A stretch of 64,000 nt of DNA from Pantoea cypripedii (GCF_011395035.1 NZ_CP024768.1:1809732-1873731); one strand, 5' to 3'. Shown: positions 8,867 through 20,253, counted from the first letter of the stretch. The notes: a model not told the origin generated them from the sequence alone. Translations and numbers: made by a program.

Positions 8867-10859
8867 GCACTGCCTGTTTCAGCTGCGCCAGCGAACAGCG
8901 TAAACGCCAGAGAATGCCCGCCAGGGTGTTGGCTTCGCTGTCGCGCGTCACCGGGAGTTGGGCAATCATCTCCTCCAGTTCATCCAGCGTCGCCTGCAAA
9001 GACATGTGGCGCACCCCCCGCAGGCTCATGATTCGCTGTAAATCCTGCAAACTGCTGTCACGCATCTGCGCCAGGGTGGGAGAACCGGGCTGCCAATCGC
9101 GTAGCTGCCAGACAATGTGTGAACAATTGAGCAGCACGACGCCCCAGCGCAGCAGCCAAATGCGCGCCTGTTCGTCACGGCTATTACTTAACTGGCTGAT
9201 ATGATGATAAATCTGTGATTCAAAGCGGCTTTCGCTTAAGCGGGGATGGCGGCGCAATTGATCGAGGAAGGCATGGCGCAACGCGCGAATATGACGCCGA
9301 CTGCGACGCGCATCCGAGCTGGGGCGCAGCACCTGAAACGCCAGCCAGGCCAGCATGACACCACAAACTTTTGCCAGGTTATCGTTGAGGAAACTCTGAT
9401 AATCCCAATCCGGCGGGTTACTGACGGCAATGAACGATCCCATAAAGACAATAAATTGCCCCCACATCCCGGCGCGCGCTTTCTGCTGTAATTTGAACAG
9501 CTGCAATGTCAGTAGCAAGGGGAACAGCACCAGCAAAAACTGCCACAGCGCGCTGATTTGCACCATCAATCCAAACTGCAACACAAAGCTGAACACGGAC
9601 AGCCACAGCAACGTTTTCAGCAACAGCGAGATGCTGCCGGTGGGTGAGGGGGCTGAGGAGTACAGTACGCAGGCGATGGCGGTGAGCGTCAGCGCGGCGG
9701 CACCGGAATCCCACTGTGTCGCAATCCAGTAAGCGCAACCTAGCATAATCACGCTGAACGTGCGCAATGCGCTCCAGCCCGCTTCCGCGTTATCGCTTTC
9801 CCGCGCCAGTGAGGGGACGCGCGGTGGCTGAAAGCGGGTATCGGCATCAGCACGTTCAATCAGCCTGATCCAGCGCTGCACATTGAGGTAAACCCAGGCA
9901 AAGTAGCGCAGACGTTGCACAAAGGCACGCTGGCGATAATCTCCCGCAGCGTCAGGGGTAATGTTACGCAAAATCAGTGCCAGCCGGTATTTATCACATT
10001 CCGGCTGGGCCAGTTCATGCAGCAATTTTTGCATGGCGTCAAACAAGGCTGGCGGGGCATCCGGCCAGTTCAGCAGCATCCGTCGCAGGCTGGAAAGCAC
10101 GCTGGTTAAACGCAGCTGTTGATGCAGGACGTAGTTGAGCACGTTGTTTTGCCGACGAAAACGATAGTGGCTCCAGAATGCCTGAATGCGCAGCAGGTTC
10201 ATGGTCAGAATCTGGCTGATCACATTCTCATGGGCGGTGCGGACGTTATCGGTGCTGCCTTGCTGCAACAGCAGCACCGCATGATCCAGCAACCGGGCGT
10301 GCATTTGTCGCAGCGATCCCATCAACGCGTGACCATCAGAAGTGCTGGGCAGCACCATCATCATCAGCCCGGCACACAGAATCCCGGAAATGACTTCGCA
10401 GACGCGGGCCTGAGTAATGGTCCATAAATCGCTGATATCAGTGATATTGACGCTACTAAACGCGATGATCGCGGCGGTGTAACCGGCCAGCGAGAACGCA
10501 TAAGCCACATTGTTTTGATAGTGGTTGGCAATCCAGGTGCATAACGCCAGCCAGCCGGCCATAAAAAAGGCAAATAACCAGGGTTCGTTCAGCGTATGTC
10601 CCGCAATCAGTAACGCGGCGGTTGCGCCGAGCAGACTGCCAACGATACGACCGAGACTTTTGCTGATCGCGCCGCCCACGGTAGGAAAGCTGACCACCGC
10701 TGCCGACGTCATCGCCCAATAGGGTTCATCCAGTTGCAGCGCATAGGCGATGGTCAGCGCCAGACACATCGCAATGGCGTTGCGCAAGGCATAACGCCAT
10801 TGACCACCGGAGGCTTTCATCCACGGCAAATTTTGCCACGCCAGCCACTGAAAATTCAT
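8835..10859 (-). CDS. ydhK: FUSC-family efflux membrane protein YdhK
   Basis: 674 residues, related to AaeB of the p-hydroxybenzoate efflux pump. Two clusters of membrane helices (about residues 25-170 and 365-490) are each followed by a cytosolic domain, the standard FUSC arrangement. Last gene of a ydhI-ydhJ-ydhK operon, 8 bases after ydhJ. Substrate unknown; aromatic acid or drug export is inferred from the family. Confidence 0.92.
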   Translation of the reverse strand: MNFQWLAWQNLPWMKASGGQWRYALRNAIAMCLALTIAYALQLDEPYWAMTSAAVVSFPTVGGAISKSLGRIVGSLLGATAALLIAGHTLNEPWLFAFFMAGWLALCTWIANHYQNNVAYAFSLAGYTAAIIAFSSVNITDISDLWTITQARVCEVISGILCAGLMMMVLPSTSDGHALMGSLRQMHARLLDHAVLLLQQGSTDNVRTAHENVISQILTMNLLRIQAFWSHYRFRRQNNVLNYVLHQQLRLTSVLSSLRRMLLNWPDAPPALFDAMQKLLHELAQPECDKYRLALILRNITPDAAGDYRQRAFVQRLRYFAWVYLNVQRWIRLIERADADTRFQPPRVPSLARESDNAEAGWSALRTFSVIMLGCAYWIATQWDSGAAALTLTAIACVLYSSAPSPTGSISLLLKTLLWLSVFSFVLQFGLMVQISALWQFLLVLFPLLLTLQLFKLQQKARAGMWGQFIVFMGSFIAVSNPPDWDYQSFLNDNLAKVCGVMLAWLAFQVLRPSSDARRSRRHIRALRHAFLDQLRRHPRLSESRFESQIYHHISQLSNSRDEQARIWLLRWGVVLLNCSHIVWQLRDWQPGSPTLAQMRDSSLQDLQRIMSLRGVRHMSLQATLDELEEMIAQLPVTRDSEANTLAGILWRLRCSLAQLKQAVPTDNIVAAAD

Positions 10860-10867
10860 CCGCAGCC

Positions 10868-11725
10868 TCAGCGCACAATCGAGATGGTACAGGTGGTGCC
10901 CGCCACCAGCGGGACATCATCCGGGATGGCATCCAGCTGAATCCGTACCGGGACACGCTGTGCCAGCCGTACCCAGGGCACGTTCGGTTTGATATCCGGC
11001 ACCAGGCCGCTGTCGCTATCCACGCTCTGGTCATAAATCGCGCGGCCAATGCTTTCTACTTTGCCCTGCAAACGTCGACCGCTGCTGTAAAGCACGATAT
11101 TCGCGGTGGCGCCCGGCTGGATATGGCGCAGCTTAGTCTCTTCGAAATAACCCATCACGTAAAAAGAGTGGCTATCGACCAGCGCAAACAGCGGCGTGCC
11201 AGCGGTGGCATAGTTGCCGGGGCGCAGCGTCAGATTGCTGACCCAGCCATCAGTTGGCGCGGTGATTTCGGTTTGCTGCAAATTCCAGCGCGCCTGATCC
11301 AGCGTGGCCTGGGCGGCTTTGGTGGTGGCTGCGGCGGCGTTGGCCGTCAGGCGGGCAGCATCAAGATCTTCTGCGGAAATGACGTTGCGCGGCAGGCTGC
11401 TGCGGCGGGTCAGCTCATGCTGGGCCTTTTCCTGGTCAGACTGCGCCTTTGCCAGTTGAGCTTCGGCATTCTCCAGCGCGATTTGCCATGGCACCGGATC
11501 GATTGTCAGCAGGGTTTGGCCTTTATGTACAAACTGATTGTCGCGTACCGCCAGTGTAATGATGCGGCCAGAGACCTGCGGGGTGATATCCACCAGTTCA
11601 GCGCGCACTTTGCCATCCCTGGTCCAGGGCGATTGCATGTAATAGTTCCACATCCACCAGCCCGCGAGTAGGGCCAGGGCAAAGACCACTAACGTGGAAA
11701 AGTATTTAAAGGGATTGAATTTCAT
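10868..11725 (-). CDS. ydhJ: HlyD-family periplasmic adaptor YdhJ
   Basis: Membrane fusion protein linking the YdhK inner-membrane pump to an outer-membrane channel. 285 residues, equal to E. coli YdhJ: one N-terminal membrane helix (about residues 10-30), lipoyl-like barrel ([20 protein letters not shown]), alpha hairpin (residues 90-140), second lipoyl half ([18 protein letters not shown]) and a C-terminal beta domain. Six bases after ydhI. Confidence 0.94.
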   Translation of the reverse strand: MKFNPFKYFSTLVVFALALLAGWWMWNYYMQSPWTRDGKVRAELVDITPQVSGRIITLAVRDNQFVHKGQTLLTIDPVPWQIALENAEAQLAKAQSDQEKAQHELTRRSSLPRNVISAEDLDAARLTANAAAATTKAAQATLDQARWNLQQTEITAPTDGWVSNLTLRPGNYATAGTPLFALVDSHSFYVMGYFEETKLRHIQPGATANIVLYSSGRRLQGKVESIGRAIYDQSVDSDSGLVPDIKPNVPWVRLAQRVPVRIQLDAIPDDVPLVAGTTCTISIVR

Positions 11726-11731
11726 GGCGAT

Positions 11732-11968
11732 TTATCCGAGGCTCAGTAACCAGAGTGCGGCAGTGACGCACAGAACAAACAGGGAAAGATCCATTAATGT
11801 GGGATGCCAGATATCACCGGAGTACATCCAGCCACGCAGCAACGGATGGATTAGCAGCCAGAAAAAGAAACCCAGCAGCACCGCCTTGAACAGCGGTGGG
11901 AAGAACAACGAGGCACCAAATACCAGGTCGGTAAGCGGAGCGTTAGCGGTAAAGAGGAAAACAGACAC
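11732..11968 (-). CDS. ydhI: DUF1656 small membrane protein YdhI
   Basis: 78-residue protein with two hydrophobic helices, first gene of the ydhIJK efflux operon. This small component (AaeX/YdhI type) regularly precedes the HlyD and FUSC subunits; its role is unknown. Divergent from slyA, which in E. coli relatives lies in the same place and may control it. Confidence 0.9.
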   Translation of the reverse strand: MSVFLFTANAPLTDLVFGASLFFPPLFKAVLLGFFFWLLIHPLLRGWMYSGDIWHPTLMDLSLFVLCVTAALWLLSLG

Positions 11969-12095
11969 GTGTCATCATCCTTAGTTAACCCAGGTACTTA
12001 CTCAATGAAGCGTAGATGAGTGCGTGTGTCAGCTGGCCTGGGATTTGTAATTTGTCCTGTAAACTCGCAGAATAGTGTAAAATCTGGCTTGATAG

Positions 12096-12107
12096 CTAGC
12101 AAGCTAA
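12096..12107. promoter_or_regulatory. SlyA operator in the slyA promoter
   Basis: CTAGCAAGCTAA matches the SlyA consensus TTAGCAAGCTAA at 11 of 12 positions. It lies 15 bases upstream of the slyA ATG, so SlyA probably represses itself; divergent ydhIJK could be controlled from the same region. Confidence 0.75.
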
Positions 12108-12122
12108 TTATAAGGAGATGAA

Positions 12123-12560
12123 ATGGATACGACACTTGGAACGGATTTGTCTCGCCTGGTGCGCATCTGGCGTGCCTTGATTGACCAGCGTCTCAAGCCG
12201 CTTGAGTTAACGCAAACGCATTGGGTGACGTTACACAATATTCATCAACTCCCGCCAGAGCAGTCGCAAATTCAGCTGGCGAAAGCCATTGGTATTGAGC
12301 AACCTTCCCTGGTACGCACACTCGATCAGCTGGAAGAGAAGGGGTTGATTACCCGCTCGACCTGCGCAAACGATCGTCGGGCGAAGCGCATCAAACTGAC
12401 CCGACAAGCCGAACCGATTATCGAGCAGGTTGAAAGTGTGATTGATGCCACGCGCGACGATATTCTCAACGGTATCAGCCTGGAGGAGGTAAATCAGATG
12501 GTGACACTGATTGCCCGGCTGGAGAAAAACATTCTCGAACTACAGAACCGCGAGAAATAA
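12123..12560 (+). CDS. slyA: MarR-family transcriptional regulator SlyA
   Basis: Winged-helix DNA-binding regulator that counters H-NS silencing and responds to small aromatic ligands. 145 residues, nearly collinear with E. coli SlyA; winged helix about residues 50-95 ([27 protein letters not shown]). ATG preceded by AAGGAGATGA. A SlyA box sits in its promoter. In plant- and animal-associated enterobacteria SlyA often controls envelope and virulence genes. Confidence 0.96.
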   Translation: MDTTLGTDLSRLVRIWRALIDQRLKPLELTQTHWVTLHNIHQLPPEQSQIQLAKAIGIEQPSLVRTLDQLEEKGLITRSTCANDRRAKRIKLTRQAEPIIEQVESVIDATRDDILNGISLEEVNQMVTLIARLEKNILELQNREK

Positions 12561-12590
12561 AAAAACCGACGCGCAGGCGTCGGTTTTTGG
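12561..12590. terminator. Bidirectional slyA/slyB terminator
   Basis: A5, stem CCGACGC (12566-12572) / GCGTCGG (12577-12583), loop GCAG, T5. The symmetric A and T runs let it stop transcription from both convergent genes. Confidence 0.92.
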
Positions 12591-12601
12591 TTTCTGGTCG
12601 C

Positions 12602-13069
12602 TTAGCGCGGCGATACGGTAACCTGGCTGCCGTTCGACGCCATAACGACACGCTGGCCGACAGAGAAGCGGGTCGCTGCCTGCTTCTGCACCACCATGAT
12701 GGTATTACCGTCATCCTTACGGATTTCCAGCTCTACGCCGTCACTTTTGTTCAGTGTGCTCTGTACGCCCTGACCCGCAACGCCGCCCAGTACGGCACCG
12801 CCTGCGGTTGCCAGTGAACGGCCGCTGCCGCCACCGATGGTGTTACCCAGGAACCCACCTAATACAGCGCCGCCAATGGCGCCAATCACGTTGTTTTCAT
12901 CACCGCCCTGAATCTTAACCGGGCGGACCGACACCAGGGTGCCGTAGGAAACGCTTTGTACCTGTTTGGCTTCATTGGCACTGTAAACATCGCCGGAGAG
13001 CGTGTCATTGCTGACACAACCTGCCAGCGTCAAGCCAGTCAGTGAGACGACCAGGAAACGCTTAATCAT
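12602..13069 (-). CDS. slyB: Outer membrane lipoprotein SlyB
   Basis: Glycine-zipper outer-membrane lipoprotein that forms rings around membrane proteins during envelope stress; in E. coli a PhoP-regulated gene. Start at 13069 gives 155 residues (MIKRFLVVS), the E. coli length, with a GGAG at 13077-13080; upstream codons are spurious. Lipobox LAGC with C18. Glycine-rich GGAVLGGFLGNTIGGG and GGAVLGGVAGQGV segments form the zipper. A minus-strand -10 TATACT lies at 13123-13128 without a good -35, compatible with an activator. Confidence 0.95.
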   Translation of the reverse strand: MIKRFLVVSLTGLTLAGCVSNDTLSGDVYSANEAKQVQSVSYGTLVSVRPVKIQGGDENNVIGAIGGAVLGGFLGNTIGGGSGRSLATAGGAVLGGVAGQGVQSTLNKSDGVELEIRKDDGNTIMVVQKQAATRFSVGQRVVMASNGSQVTVSPR

Positions 13070-13354
13070 CAGAAAGCTCCTTATTGCAAAAATGCGCCAT
13101 GATCTCATTCTGTCCTGCACAGAGTATAAGACACAAACCAGGCAATTGACTTTAGTCCGAATTATACGCGGTTGGAGGCGAAGCATAGACCATTGCATCT
13201 CAACAAAAATTCAATTGGACAACGAAAATATTTTAGCCTGGATTACGCATCGCTTTGTGCTTAAAAAGCGGAATTTAATCATAGAATTAGCCACCATAAT
13301 TTGCCAGGCTACTCAGAGATGAATCATTTGCTCGCAGGCGAGTAAGGAAAGCTT

Positions 13355-14476
13355 ATGAAATCAGGACGCTATATTGGTGTGATGTCCGGCACCAGTCTTG
13401 ACGGTGTTGATGTGGTACTGGCGGCGATTGATGAGCATATGGTGGCGCAGCAGGCGAGTTACTGCCATCCAATACCCCAGGATTTGCGTCAGCAGGTCCT
13501 GGCGATTTGTCAGGGACAATCGCTGACGCTGTCCCAACTGGGGCAACTGGATACACGTCTTGGCAAACTGTTTGCCGAGGCGGTGTTAACCCTGATGCGC
13601 CAGCAGTCGCTGGAGGCCAGCGACATTATGGCCATTGGCTGCCACGGGCAAACGGTGTGGCATGAACCCTTAAGCGATGCCCCGAACACCTTACAGATTG
13701 GCGATAACAACCAGATTGTTGCGGCGACCGGCGTTACGGTGGTAGGCGACTTCCGCCGCCGTGATATGGCGCTCGGTGGGCAGGGCGCCCCTCTGGTACC
13801 CGCCTTCCATCAGGCGTTATTGATGGATAGCGTCGAGCGGCGCATGGTGCTGAACATCGGGGGCATCGCCAATCTCTCGCTGCTCATTCCCGGCCAGCCG
13901 GTGCGTGGTTTCGATACCGGACCGGGCAATATGCTGATCGATGCGTGGATCTGGCGTAATAAAGGACAGGGCTACGACAAAGATGCGGCCTGGGCGCGCT
14001 CCGGGCAGCTGGTGCCTGCGTTGTTGGATCAAATGCTGGCCGATCCCTGGTTTGCCTTACCGCCACCGAAAAGTACCGGGCGTGAATATTTCAACCTGAG
14101 CTGGATTGAACAGCAATTGCAGCGTTTCCCGGCACTGGCTCCGCAGGATGTGCAGGCCACTCTGACCGAGCTGACCGCGCAGACTATCGCGCAACAGGTA
14201 CAACTGAATGATGGCTGTGACCGCCTGCTGGTATGCGGCGGCGGCAGCCGCAATCCGCTGTTGATGGCACGTCTGGCGGCGCTGTTGCCGGGTACAGAAG
14301 TGAATACCACCGATCAGGCCGGTATCAGCGGTGATGATATGGAAGCGCTGGCCTTTGCCTGGCTGGCTTTCCGCACCCTGTCGGGATTACCGGGTAATTT
14401 ACCGGCAGTAACCGGCGCGCGGGCGATGAGCGTGCTGGGTGCGATCTATCCAGCTAATCCCCGGCAGACACGTTAA
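13355..14476 (+). CDS. anmK: Anhydro-N-acetylmuramic acid kinase
   Basis: Cleaves and phosphorylates 1,6-anhydro-MurNAc with ATP to MurNAc-6-phosphate in peptidoglycan recycling. 373 residues with ASKHA-fold motifs: phosphate-1 loop [13 protein letters not shown] (residues 9-21), GCHGQTVWH (residues 96-103), catalytic Asp in RGFDTGPGN (D187), and CGGGSRNP adenosine loop. TAAGGAAAG ribosome site. Followed closely by mliC, so probably cotranscribed. Confidence 0.96.
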   Translation: MKSGRYIGVMSGTSLDGVDVVLAAIDEHMVAQQASYCHPIPQDLRQQVLAICQGQSLTLSQLGQLDTRLGKLFAEAVLTLMRQQSLEASDIMAIGCHGQTVWHEPLSDAPNTLQIGDNNQIVAATGVTVVGDFRRRDMALGGQGAPLVPAFHQALLMDSVERRMVLNIGGIANLSLLIPGQPVRGFDTGPGNMLIDAWIWRNKGQGYDKDAAWARSGQLVPALLDQMLADPWFALPPPKSTGREYFNLSWIEQQLQRFPALAPQDVQATLTELTAQTIAQQVQLNDGCDRLLVCGGGSRNPLLMARLAALLPGTEVNTTDQAGISGDDMEALAFAWLAFRTLSGLPGNLPAVTGARAMSVLGAIYPANPRQTR

Positions 14477-14485
14477 GGAGTGAGG

Positions 14486-14812
14486 ATGAAGAAGACGATT
14501 ATCATCGGTGGCGTCCTGCTGCTGAGTGGTTGTGGTTTAATGCCTAAGCAGGCTGAGCAACCGCAAACCCTGCACTATCAGTGCGGCACCTTGCCATTGA
14601 CCGTTACGCTGGATAATCCCCGGCAGCAGGTTAGCTTTATTCTGGATGGCAAACCCCTGACGTTAACGCAGACGGTTGCTGCCTCCGGCACGCGTTATAG
14701 TGACGGGACTTATGTGTTCTGGTCGAAAGGCAAGGGTGCTTTTGTCGAGCGTAACGATAAGATTGTGATTAATGACTGCGAATTGCAGAATGCGGACGGT
14801 TCCGCCCAGTAA
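14486..14812 (+). CDS. mliC: Membrane-bound lysozyme inhibitor of C-type lysozyme
   Basis: Outer-membrane lipoprotein that blocks host C-type lysozyme. 108 residues from the ATG at 14486, which is preceded by TAAGGAG (14474-14480); the GTG at 14480 is less likely. Lipobox LSGC with C16. The invariant MliC loop is present: ASGTRYSDGTYVFWSKGKGA, holding the Ser and Lys that insert in the lysozyme active cleft. C-terminal Cys pairs with the C of YQCG. Confidence 0.94.
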   Translation: MKKTIIIGGVLLLSGCGLMPKQAEQPQTLHYQCGTLPLTVTLDNPRQQVSFILDGKPLTLTQTVAASGTRYSDGTYVFWSKGKGAFVERNDKIVINDCELQNADGSAQ

Positions 14813-14835
14813 TCGGTTGAGAAAGAGTAACGAGC

Positions 14836-15492
14836 ATGAGCGACAGTGACAGTTTGCAAAATATTGCCCACCTGCGTCGTGAATACACCCGCGGTGGCTT
14901 ACGGCGTAAAGATTTGCCAGATAACCCTCTGGCGTTGTTTGAACAATGGCTGCAGCAGGCTTGTACTGCGCAGTTGCCCGATCCGACGGCCATGACGGTA
15001 GCGACGGTGGACAGCAGCGGTCAGCCTTATCAGCGCATCGTGTTGCTCAAGCACTACGATGAGAAAGGCATGGTGTTTTACACCAACCTCGGCAGCCGCA
15101 AAGCCCTGCAGCTGGCGGAAAATCCACGTATCTCGCTGCATTTTCCGTGGCATTTTCTGGAACGTCAGGTGATGGTGCTGGGGGAAGTGGAAAAGCTCTC
15201 GGCGCTGGAAGTGCTGAAGTATTTCCACAGCCGTCCGCGTGACAGCCAGATTGGTGCCTGGGTGTCGAAGCAGTCGAGTCGTATCTCGGCGCGTGGCGTG
15301 CTGGAAGGTAAATTCCTTGAACTGAAACAGAAGTTCCAGCAGGGCGAGGTGCCACTACCGAGTTTCTGGGGGGGATTCCGGGTGAAATTCCACACCGTGG
15401 AGTTCTGGCAGGGGGGTGAACATCGCCTGCACGATCGCTTCCTGTATCAGCGTCAGGACAATGGCTGGTCAATCGACCGTCTTGCCCCGTAA
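14836..15492 (+). CDS. pdxH: Pyridoxine/pyridoxamine 5'-phosphate oxidase
   Basis: FMN enzyme making pyridoxal 5'-phosphate from PNP or PMP. 218 residues, the same as E. coli PdxH and collinear throughout. FMN/substrate motifs visible: [39 protein letters not shown], and the C-terminal [14 protein letters not shown]. 24 bases after mliC. Confidence 0.97.
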   Translation: MSDSDSLQNIAHLRREYTRGGLRRKDLPDNPLALFEQWLQQACTAQLPDPTAMTVATVDSSGQPYQRIVLLKHYDEKGMVFYTNLGSRKALQLAENPRISLHFPWHFLERQVMVLGEVEKLSALEVLKYFHSRPRDSQIGAWVSKQSSRISARGVLEGKFLELKQKFQQGEVPLPSFWGGFRVKFHTVEFWQGGEHRLHDRFLYQRQDNGWSIDRLAP

Positions 15493-15631
15493 AACTGCGT
15501 TTTAACCCCTTTCAACGCTGGCGCACTTGGCGTCAGCGCTTTATGCTATAGCCCTCATTTTTTTCACTTCCGCAAATCAGCGGAAAGCTGTGTACCAGCA
15601 TAGGTGCAGTCTGATCAATTTGGAGTCAGTG

Positions 15632-16906
15632 ATGACCAGCAGTAACCTGATACAACAATTGCAAGAAAGGGGCTTGATTGCCCAGGTAACGGACGAGGAA
15701 GCGTTAGCAGAGCGACTGGCGCAGGGGCCAATTGCACTCTATTGCGGCTTTGATCCCACCGCTGATAGCTTGCATTTGGGCCATCTGGTGCCGCTGCTCT
15801 GCCTGAAACGTTTTCAGGACGCCGGACACAAGCCGGTCGCGCTGGTGGGTGGTGCCACCGGTCTGATTGGCGATCCCAGCTTTAAAGCAGCAGAACGTAA
15901 ACTGAACACCAGCGAAACCGTGGGCGAGTGGGTAGAGAAAATCCGCAAGCAGGTTGCGCCTTTCCTGAGCTTCGATTGTGGTGATAACAGCGCCATCGCC
16001 GCCAACAACTATGACTGGTTCGGTGGCATGAACGTGCTGACCTTCCTGCGTGATATCGGTAAACATTTCTCGGTTAACCAGATGATCAACAAAGAAGCGG
16101 TCAAACAGCGTCTGAACCGTGAAGATCAGGGCATCTCCTATACCGAGTTCTCTTACAACCTGTTGCAGGGTTATGACTTTGCTGAGCTGAACAAACGCTA
16201 CGGCGTGGTGTTGCAGATTGGCGGTTCCGATCAGTGGGGCAACATCACCTCCGGTATCGACCTGACCCGCCGCCTGCATCAGCAGCAGACCTGGGGTCTG
16301 ACCGTGCCGTTGATCACCAAATCGGACGGCACCAAGTTCGGTAAAACCGAAGGTGGCGCGGTATGGCTCGACGAGAAAAAAACCAGCCCGTATAAGTTCT
16401 ACCAGTTCTGGATCAACACCGCCGATGCGGATGTCTATCGCTTCCTGAAATTCTTCACCTTTATGAGCATTGAAGAGATCAATGCGCTGGAAGAAGCAGA
16501 TAAGAACAGCGGCACCGCGCCACGCGCACAATACGTGCTGGCTGAGCAGGTGACCCGTCTGGTGCACGGTGAAACCGGCCTGGCGGCGGCAAAACGTATC
16601 ACCGAAAGCCTGTTTTCTGGCAGCCTGAGCGAGATGACCGAAGCCGATTTCGAACAGCTGGCACAAGACGGTATGCCGACCATCAGCCTGAGCGCGGAAG
16701 ACGACCTGCAACAGGCACTGGTGAAAGCGGAACTGGTGCCGTCACGTGGCCAGGCTCGCACCATGATTGGTTCGAACGCGGTATCACTGAACGGTGAAAA
16801 ACAATCTGACGCTGAGTATCGTTTTAGCGACAGTGACAAGCTGTTTGGCCGCTTCACGCTGTTGCGTCGCGGCAAAAAACATTACTGCCTGATTAACTGG
16901 CAGTAA
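15632..16906 (+). CDS. tyrS: Tyrosyl-tRNA synthetase
   Basis: Class I aminoacyl-tRNA synthetase. Start at 15632 gives 424 residues ([10 protein letters not shown]), identical in length to E. coli TyrS, with GGAG at 15622-15625; the open frame extends upstream without support. HIGH motif HLGH at residues 48-51, KMSKS variant KFGKT in the catalytic domain, and an S4 RNA-binding domain at the C terminus ([18 protein letters not shown]). Confidence 0.98.
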   Translation: MTSSNLIQQLQERGLIAQVTDEEALAERLAQGPIALYCGFDPTADSLHLGHLVPLLCLKRFQDAGHKPVALVGGATGLIGDPSFKAAERKLNTSETVGEWVEKIRKQVAPFLSFDCGDNSAIAANNYDWFGGMNVLTFLRDIGKHFSVNQMINKEAVKQRLNREDQGISYTEFSYNLLQGYDFAELNKRYGVVLQIGGSDQWGNITSGIDLTRRLHQQQTWGLTVPLITKSDGTKFGKTEGGAVWLDEKKTSPYKFYQFWINTADADVYRFLKFFTFMSIEEINALEEADKNSGTAPRAQYVLAEQVTRLVHGETGLAAAKRITESLFSGSLSEMTEADFEQLAQDGMPTISLSAEDDLQQALVKAELVPSRGQARTMIGSNAVSLNGEKQSDAEYRFSDSDKLFGRFTLLRRGKKHYCLINWQ

Positions 16907-16914
16907 GCACTTCA

Positions 16915-16936
16915 GGGCCGGTCTCCGGCCCTTTTT
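16915..16936 (+). terminator. tyrS rho-independent terminator
   Basis: GGGCCGG (16915-16921), loop TCT, CCGGCCC (16925-16931), T5. It sits only 24 bases before the pdxY start, so pdxY expression depends on read-through or its own weak promoter. Confidence 0.9.
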
Positions 16937-16960
16937 ATGGCAAGGCAGTACAGGGCAACA

Positions 16961-17821
16961 ATGAAAAATATTCTCGCAATCCAGTCACATGTTGTTTATG
17001 GCCACGCCGGAAACAGTGCGGCCGAGTTTCCCATGCGTCGCATGGGGGCCAATGTCTGGCCGCTGAATACCGTACAGTTTTCCAACCACACGCAGTATGG
17101 GCACTGGACCGGCACGGTGATGCCTGCCACCCATCTGACCGATATTGTGCAGGGCATTGCGGCGATTGACCGACTGAAGACCTGTGATGCGGTGCTGAGT
17201 GGTTATCTCGGTTCCGCCGAGCAGGGTGAACAGATCCTGGAGATTGTGCGCCAGGTAAAAGCGGCTAATCCGAATGCCTGGTACTTTTGTGATCCGGTGA
17301 TGGGCCATCCGGAAAAAGGCTGCATTGTTGCGCCGGGTGTGGCTGAGTTCCATTGCAAAATGGCGCTGCCGGCCAGTGACATTGTCGCGCCAAATCTGCT
17401 GGAGCTGGAAATGCTCAGCGGTCAGAGCATTGCCAATGTTGAACAGGCGGTGGTTGCCGCGCGTGCGTTGATTGCCCAGGGACCGAAAGTGGTGCTGGTG
17501 AAACATCTGGCACGTGCCGGACGCCGCAGCGATCGTTTCGAAATGCTGCTGGTGACTGCCGATGAGTGCTGGCATATCGACCGTCCGCTGGTGGATTTTG
17601 GTGTGCGTCAGCCGGTCGGCGTAGGCGATCTGACCAGTGGTCTGCTGCTGGTGGATCTGCTACATGGCAAGTCACTGCGTGATGCGCTGGAACACGTTAC
17701 CGCGGCGGTGTATGAAGTGATGCTGAAAACCCATGAAATGGGCGAGTACGAGCTGCAACTGGTTGCCGCGCAGGATGCGATTGCGCAACCGACCCAGCAC
17801 TTTGACGCCGTTAAAATCTAA
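16961..17821 (+). CDS. pdxY: Pyridoxal kinase PdxY
   Basis: Ribokinase-fold ATP-dependent kinase that phosphorylates pyridoxal for PLP salvage. 286 residues from the ATG at 16961 ([18 protein letters not shown]); the E. coli protein starts the same way, so the eight upstream residues are not used. Features: [13 protein letters not shown]g-ATP region and [12 protein letters not shown] with the catalytic Asp. Downstream of tyrS as in E. coli. Confidence 0.95.
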   Translation: MKNILAIQSHVVYGHAGNSAAEFPMRRMGANVWPLNTVQFSNHTQYGHWTGTVMPATHLTDIVQGIAAIDRLKTCDAVLSGYLGSAEQGEQILEIVRQVKAANPNAWYFCDPVMGHPEKGCIVAPGVAEFHCKMALPASDIVAPNLLELEMLSGQSIANVEQAVVAARALIAQGPKVVLVKHLARAGRRSDRFEMLLVTADECWHIDRPLVDFGVRQPVGVGDLTSGLLLVDLLHGKSLRDALEHVTAAVYEVMLKTHEMGEYELQLVAAQDAIAQPTQHFDAVKI

Positions 17822-17835
17822 AACATACGGATCAA

Positions 17836-17911
17836 CGTAGCGGCGCGATTTATCGCGCATTTTGGGCCACTGCGCCGGGGTAAAACCCACGCAAGAAATT
17901 GCGCCGCTACG
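17836..17911. repeat. Palindromic repeat element, copy 1
   Basis: 76-base element with perfect 11-base outer arms CGTAGCGGCGC (17836-17846) and GCGCCGCTACG (17901-17911). The left side contains GCGGCGCGATTTATCGCGC, shared with the elements at 27116 and 27907. Lies between the convergent pdxY and gstA genes. Confidence 0.8.
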
Positions 17912-17920
17912 CATCAGTCA

Positions 17921-17943
17921 ACAGGCCGGTGTTACCGGCCTGT
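17921..17943 (-). terminator. gstA terminator-like hairpin
   Basis: Perfect 10-base stem ACAGGCCGGT (17921-17930) / ACCGGCCTGT (17934-17943) with a 3-base loop, five bases after the gstA stop codon. The T-run is poor. Confidence 0.6.
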
Positions 17944-17948
17944 CATCA

Positions 17949-18554
17949 TCAAACCAGGCCTTCCGCTTTCAGTGCTGCCTGCACCGCCGGACGTTCCGCG
18001 ACGCGTGCAAACCAGCGGTTCAGCGCAGGCAGGTCGCTCAAATCCAGTTGTACTGCCTGCGCCCAGCGCGTCACCACAAACAGATAGGCATCGGCAACGG
18101 TAAAACGCAGTCCCATCAGCCATTGTTTATCCTGCAATGCCCGATCCGCTATCTCGAATTTTTTCTTCAGTTGCTCGCGCACCAGTGTTTTATATTCGGC
18201 GGGGGTATCTTTTCTGAACAGCGGGCTGAAGCCTTTATGCAGTTCTGTGCCGATAAAACTTAACCACTCCAGGGTGTGATAACGCGTCAGGCTGCCTGTC
18301 GGGGCCAGCAGGTGGCGATCAGGTTTTTGATCGGCCAGGTACTGCACAATCGCCGTTCCCTCAGTCAGCAGCGTGCCATCATCAAACTGCAAGGCGGGAA
18401 CCTGTCCTTTCGGGTTTATCTGCCAGTAATCCTCCCCTTGCTCGGTACGTTTCTGTTGCAGGTCGACATTGACCTGCGTGAAGTCCAGTCCGCATTCGCG
18501 CATCACAATGTGTGGCGAGAGCGAACAGGCACCGGGCTTGCAATAGAGTTTCAT
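17949..18554 (-). CDS. gstA: Glutathione S-transferase GstA
   Basis: Beta-class cytosolic glutathione transferase, 201 residues as in E. coli from the ATG at 18554 ([15 protein letters not shown]). An ATG one codon upstream is possible, but the GGAG at 18562-18565 is better spaced for 18554. Active-site C10 is present; NPKGQVPAL and [13 protein letters not shown] form the glutathione site. All-alpha C-terminal domain with FTVADAYLF motif. Confidence 0.95.
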   Translation of the reverse strand: MKLYCKPGACSLSPHIVMRECGLDFTQVNVDLQQKRTEQGEDYWQINPKGQVPALQFDDGTLLTEGTAIVQYLADQKPDRHLLAPTGSLTRYHTLEWLSFIGTELHKGFSPLFRKDTPAEYKTLVREQLKKKFEIADRALQDKQWLMGLRFTVADAYLFVVTRWAQAVQLDLSDLPALNRWFARVAERPAVQAALKAEGLV

Positions 18555-18625
18555 CATGGCTTCTCCAGGTTTTGTTGTGATCGTAACAGCATAAATCGGC
18601 ATAAAAGTTTTGCCAGTGATACCGA

Positions 18626-19537
18626 TCAGGATTCAACGCGGCTGCGATAATTTTCCGCCCTGAAACAGGCGAGTGTCGGGAGTTGTTCCAGCGCGAAATC
18701 CCAGAACTGGCGCACTTTAGGTGTCATATTTTTCACCCGCTGCGTCACCAGTTGCACCGGCAAAGCAGCGGGTTCCCACTCGGGTAATAAACGGACCAGT
18801 GTGCCGTGACGAAGATCGTCCAGCACCTGGTAGGAGAGCAAACGGCCAATGCCCTGGCCGCTGCGCAGCGCCAGCAGCTGGCTTTCGACCTCATTCACGC
18901 GCAGGCGCGGGGTAATACGCACACGCACATCGCGGGCAAAGCGCCATTCCTTCGTCTGTCGCACACCGGCGATCAGGGTATGTTCGCTCAACGCAGAAGG
19001 GTGCAGCGGCGTGCCTGCGCGCTGGAGATAGTCCGGGCTGGCAATCAGCATGCTCTGCACCTCGCCCACTCTGCGCGCCACCATCGAGGAATCCTGCAAC
19101 TCACCGATACGCAGGGCGATATCCAGCGAGTTATCAATCAAATCCTGATAGTTGTCGCTTAACACCAGCTCCAGCTGAATTTCCGGATGCTGATCGAGAA
19201 AAGCGTTCACCAGCGGCATGACATGACGGCGGCCAAACTGAACCGGCGCGGTGACGCGCAGCAATCCCTGCAAGCCACTGTGGTGCGCACTGTCCATCGC
19301 GGCCTGATAGTTATCCAGCAGCTGGCGTGCCTGCTCAAACAACTGCCAGCCCGCTTCAGTCGGGGCCAGCTGGCGCGTGGTGCGCTCAATCAGCGTGGTG
19401 CCAAAGCGTTGCTCCAGCGCCGCCAGCGTGCGGGTAATCACCGGCGGGGAACGCTGCAAACGCCGCGCGGCGGCGGCCAGACTGCCTTGCTGGATAACGC
19501 TTACGAACACCTCAAGCTCGTCAAATCTGTCCATCAT
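18626..19537 (-). CDS. LysR-family transcriptional regulator
   Basis: 303 residues: N-terminal winged helix-turn-helix (residues 3-62, [39 protein letters not shown]), then a periplasmic-binding-like effector domain. Lies divergent from a GST-like gene (19627) with 89 bases between, the usual place for a LysR target, so it probably controls that GST/FMN-protein pair. Effector unknown. Confidence 0.88.
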   Translation of the reverse strand: MMDRFDELEVFVSVIQQGSLAAAARRLQRSPPVITRTLAALEQRFGTTLIERTTRQLAPTEAGWQLFEQARQLLDNYQAAMDSAHHSGLQGLLRVTAPVQFGRRHVMPLVNAFLDQHPEIQLELVLSDNYQDLIDNSLDIALRIGELQDSSMVARRVGEVQSMLIASPDYLQRAGTPLHPSALSEHTLIAGVRQTKEWRFARDVRVRITPRLRVNEVESQLLALRSGQGIGRLLSYQVLDDLRHGTLVRLLPEWEPAALPVQLVTQRVKNMTPKVRQFWDFALEQLPTLACFRAENYRSRVES

Positions 19538-19626
19538 TGTTCCTGTTTTGGTAACAGTCTCTTGTTATAACACGATCTTCCTTACTTAAATCACAAGAGT
19601 AAGCTTAGGGAAAACAGGAGACCACC

Positions 19627-20253
19627 ATGAAACTTTACAGCACCCCATTATCCGGCCATGCCCACCGTGTTCGTTTGTTACTCAATATGCTGCAGCTGGA
19701 CTATCAATGTATTGAAGCGCCAGCCGCGCTGCGTCAGCAGGACGAGTTTCGTCTGTTGAATCCGTGGCAGCAAATCCCGGTCCTGGTCGATGGTGACGCT
19801 GTGATCTACGACAGCAACGCCATTCTGGTGTACCTGGTGCGGCGTTATGCACCCAACAGCCACTGGCTGCCGGATGAGCCGCTGGTGGCAGCGCGGGTGC
19901 AGCTGTGGTTAGGCAAAGCCGCTGGCGAGATTCGCTATGGCGTGGGTTCGGCGCGATTAATTAAACAGTTTCAGACCCCGGAAGATTATGACTCGGCCCG
20001 CAGTGTCGCCGCGCGTTTTTTGCCGCAGATGGAGCAGCATCTGAGTAGCGGACGCTGGCTGACCGGCGAGCAACCCACCATTGCGGATCTGGCCTGCTAT
20101 GCTTACGTTGCCTGCGCTCCTCAGGGAGGGATTTCCCTGCAACCCTGGCCTGCCATTCGTCAGTGGCTGACTCAGGTCGAGACTTTACCCGGCTTTGAGG
20201 CGTTGCCGCCATTGCCACTCCCTGCGGACGAAGATCATGTTTCATCCCGGTGA
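19627..20253 (+). CDS. Glutathione S-transferase family protein
   Basis: 208 residues: thioredoxin-like N-terminal domain (MKLYSTPLSGHAHRVRLLL, NPWQQIPVLVDGD, IYDSNAILVYLVRRY) and helical C-terminal domain (GRWLTGEQPTIADLACYAYVA). The likely catalytic residue is Ser/Thr near residue 5-9 rather than Cys. Ends overlapping the next gene by 17 bases, so the two are translationally coupled. Role probably detoxification; substrate unknown. Confidence 0.88.
   Translation: MKLYSTPLSGHAHRVRLLLNMLQLDYQCIEAPAALRQQDEFRLLNPWQQIPVLVDGDAVIYDSNAILVYLVRRYAPNSHWLPDEPLVAARVQLWLGKAAGEIRYGVGSARLIKQFQTPEDYDSARSVAARFLPQMEQHLSSGRWLTGEQPTIADLACYAYVACAPQGGISLQPWPAIRQWLTQVETLPGFEALPPLPLPADEDHVSSR

Noticed and set aside
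13070..13200. Upstream in-frame extension of slyB (44 residues)
   Set aside because: It would displace the lipoprotein signal from the N terminus; the internal ATG matches the E. coli start and has a ribosome site.
15704..16711. 335-codon open frame antisense to tyrS
   Set aside because: Shadow of a certain housekeeping gene; no ribosome site or recognisable domain.
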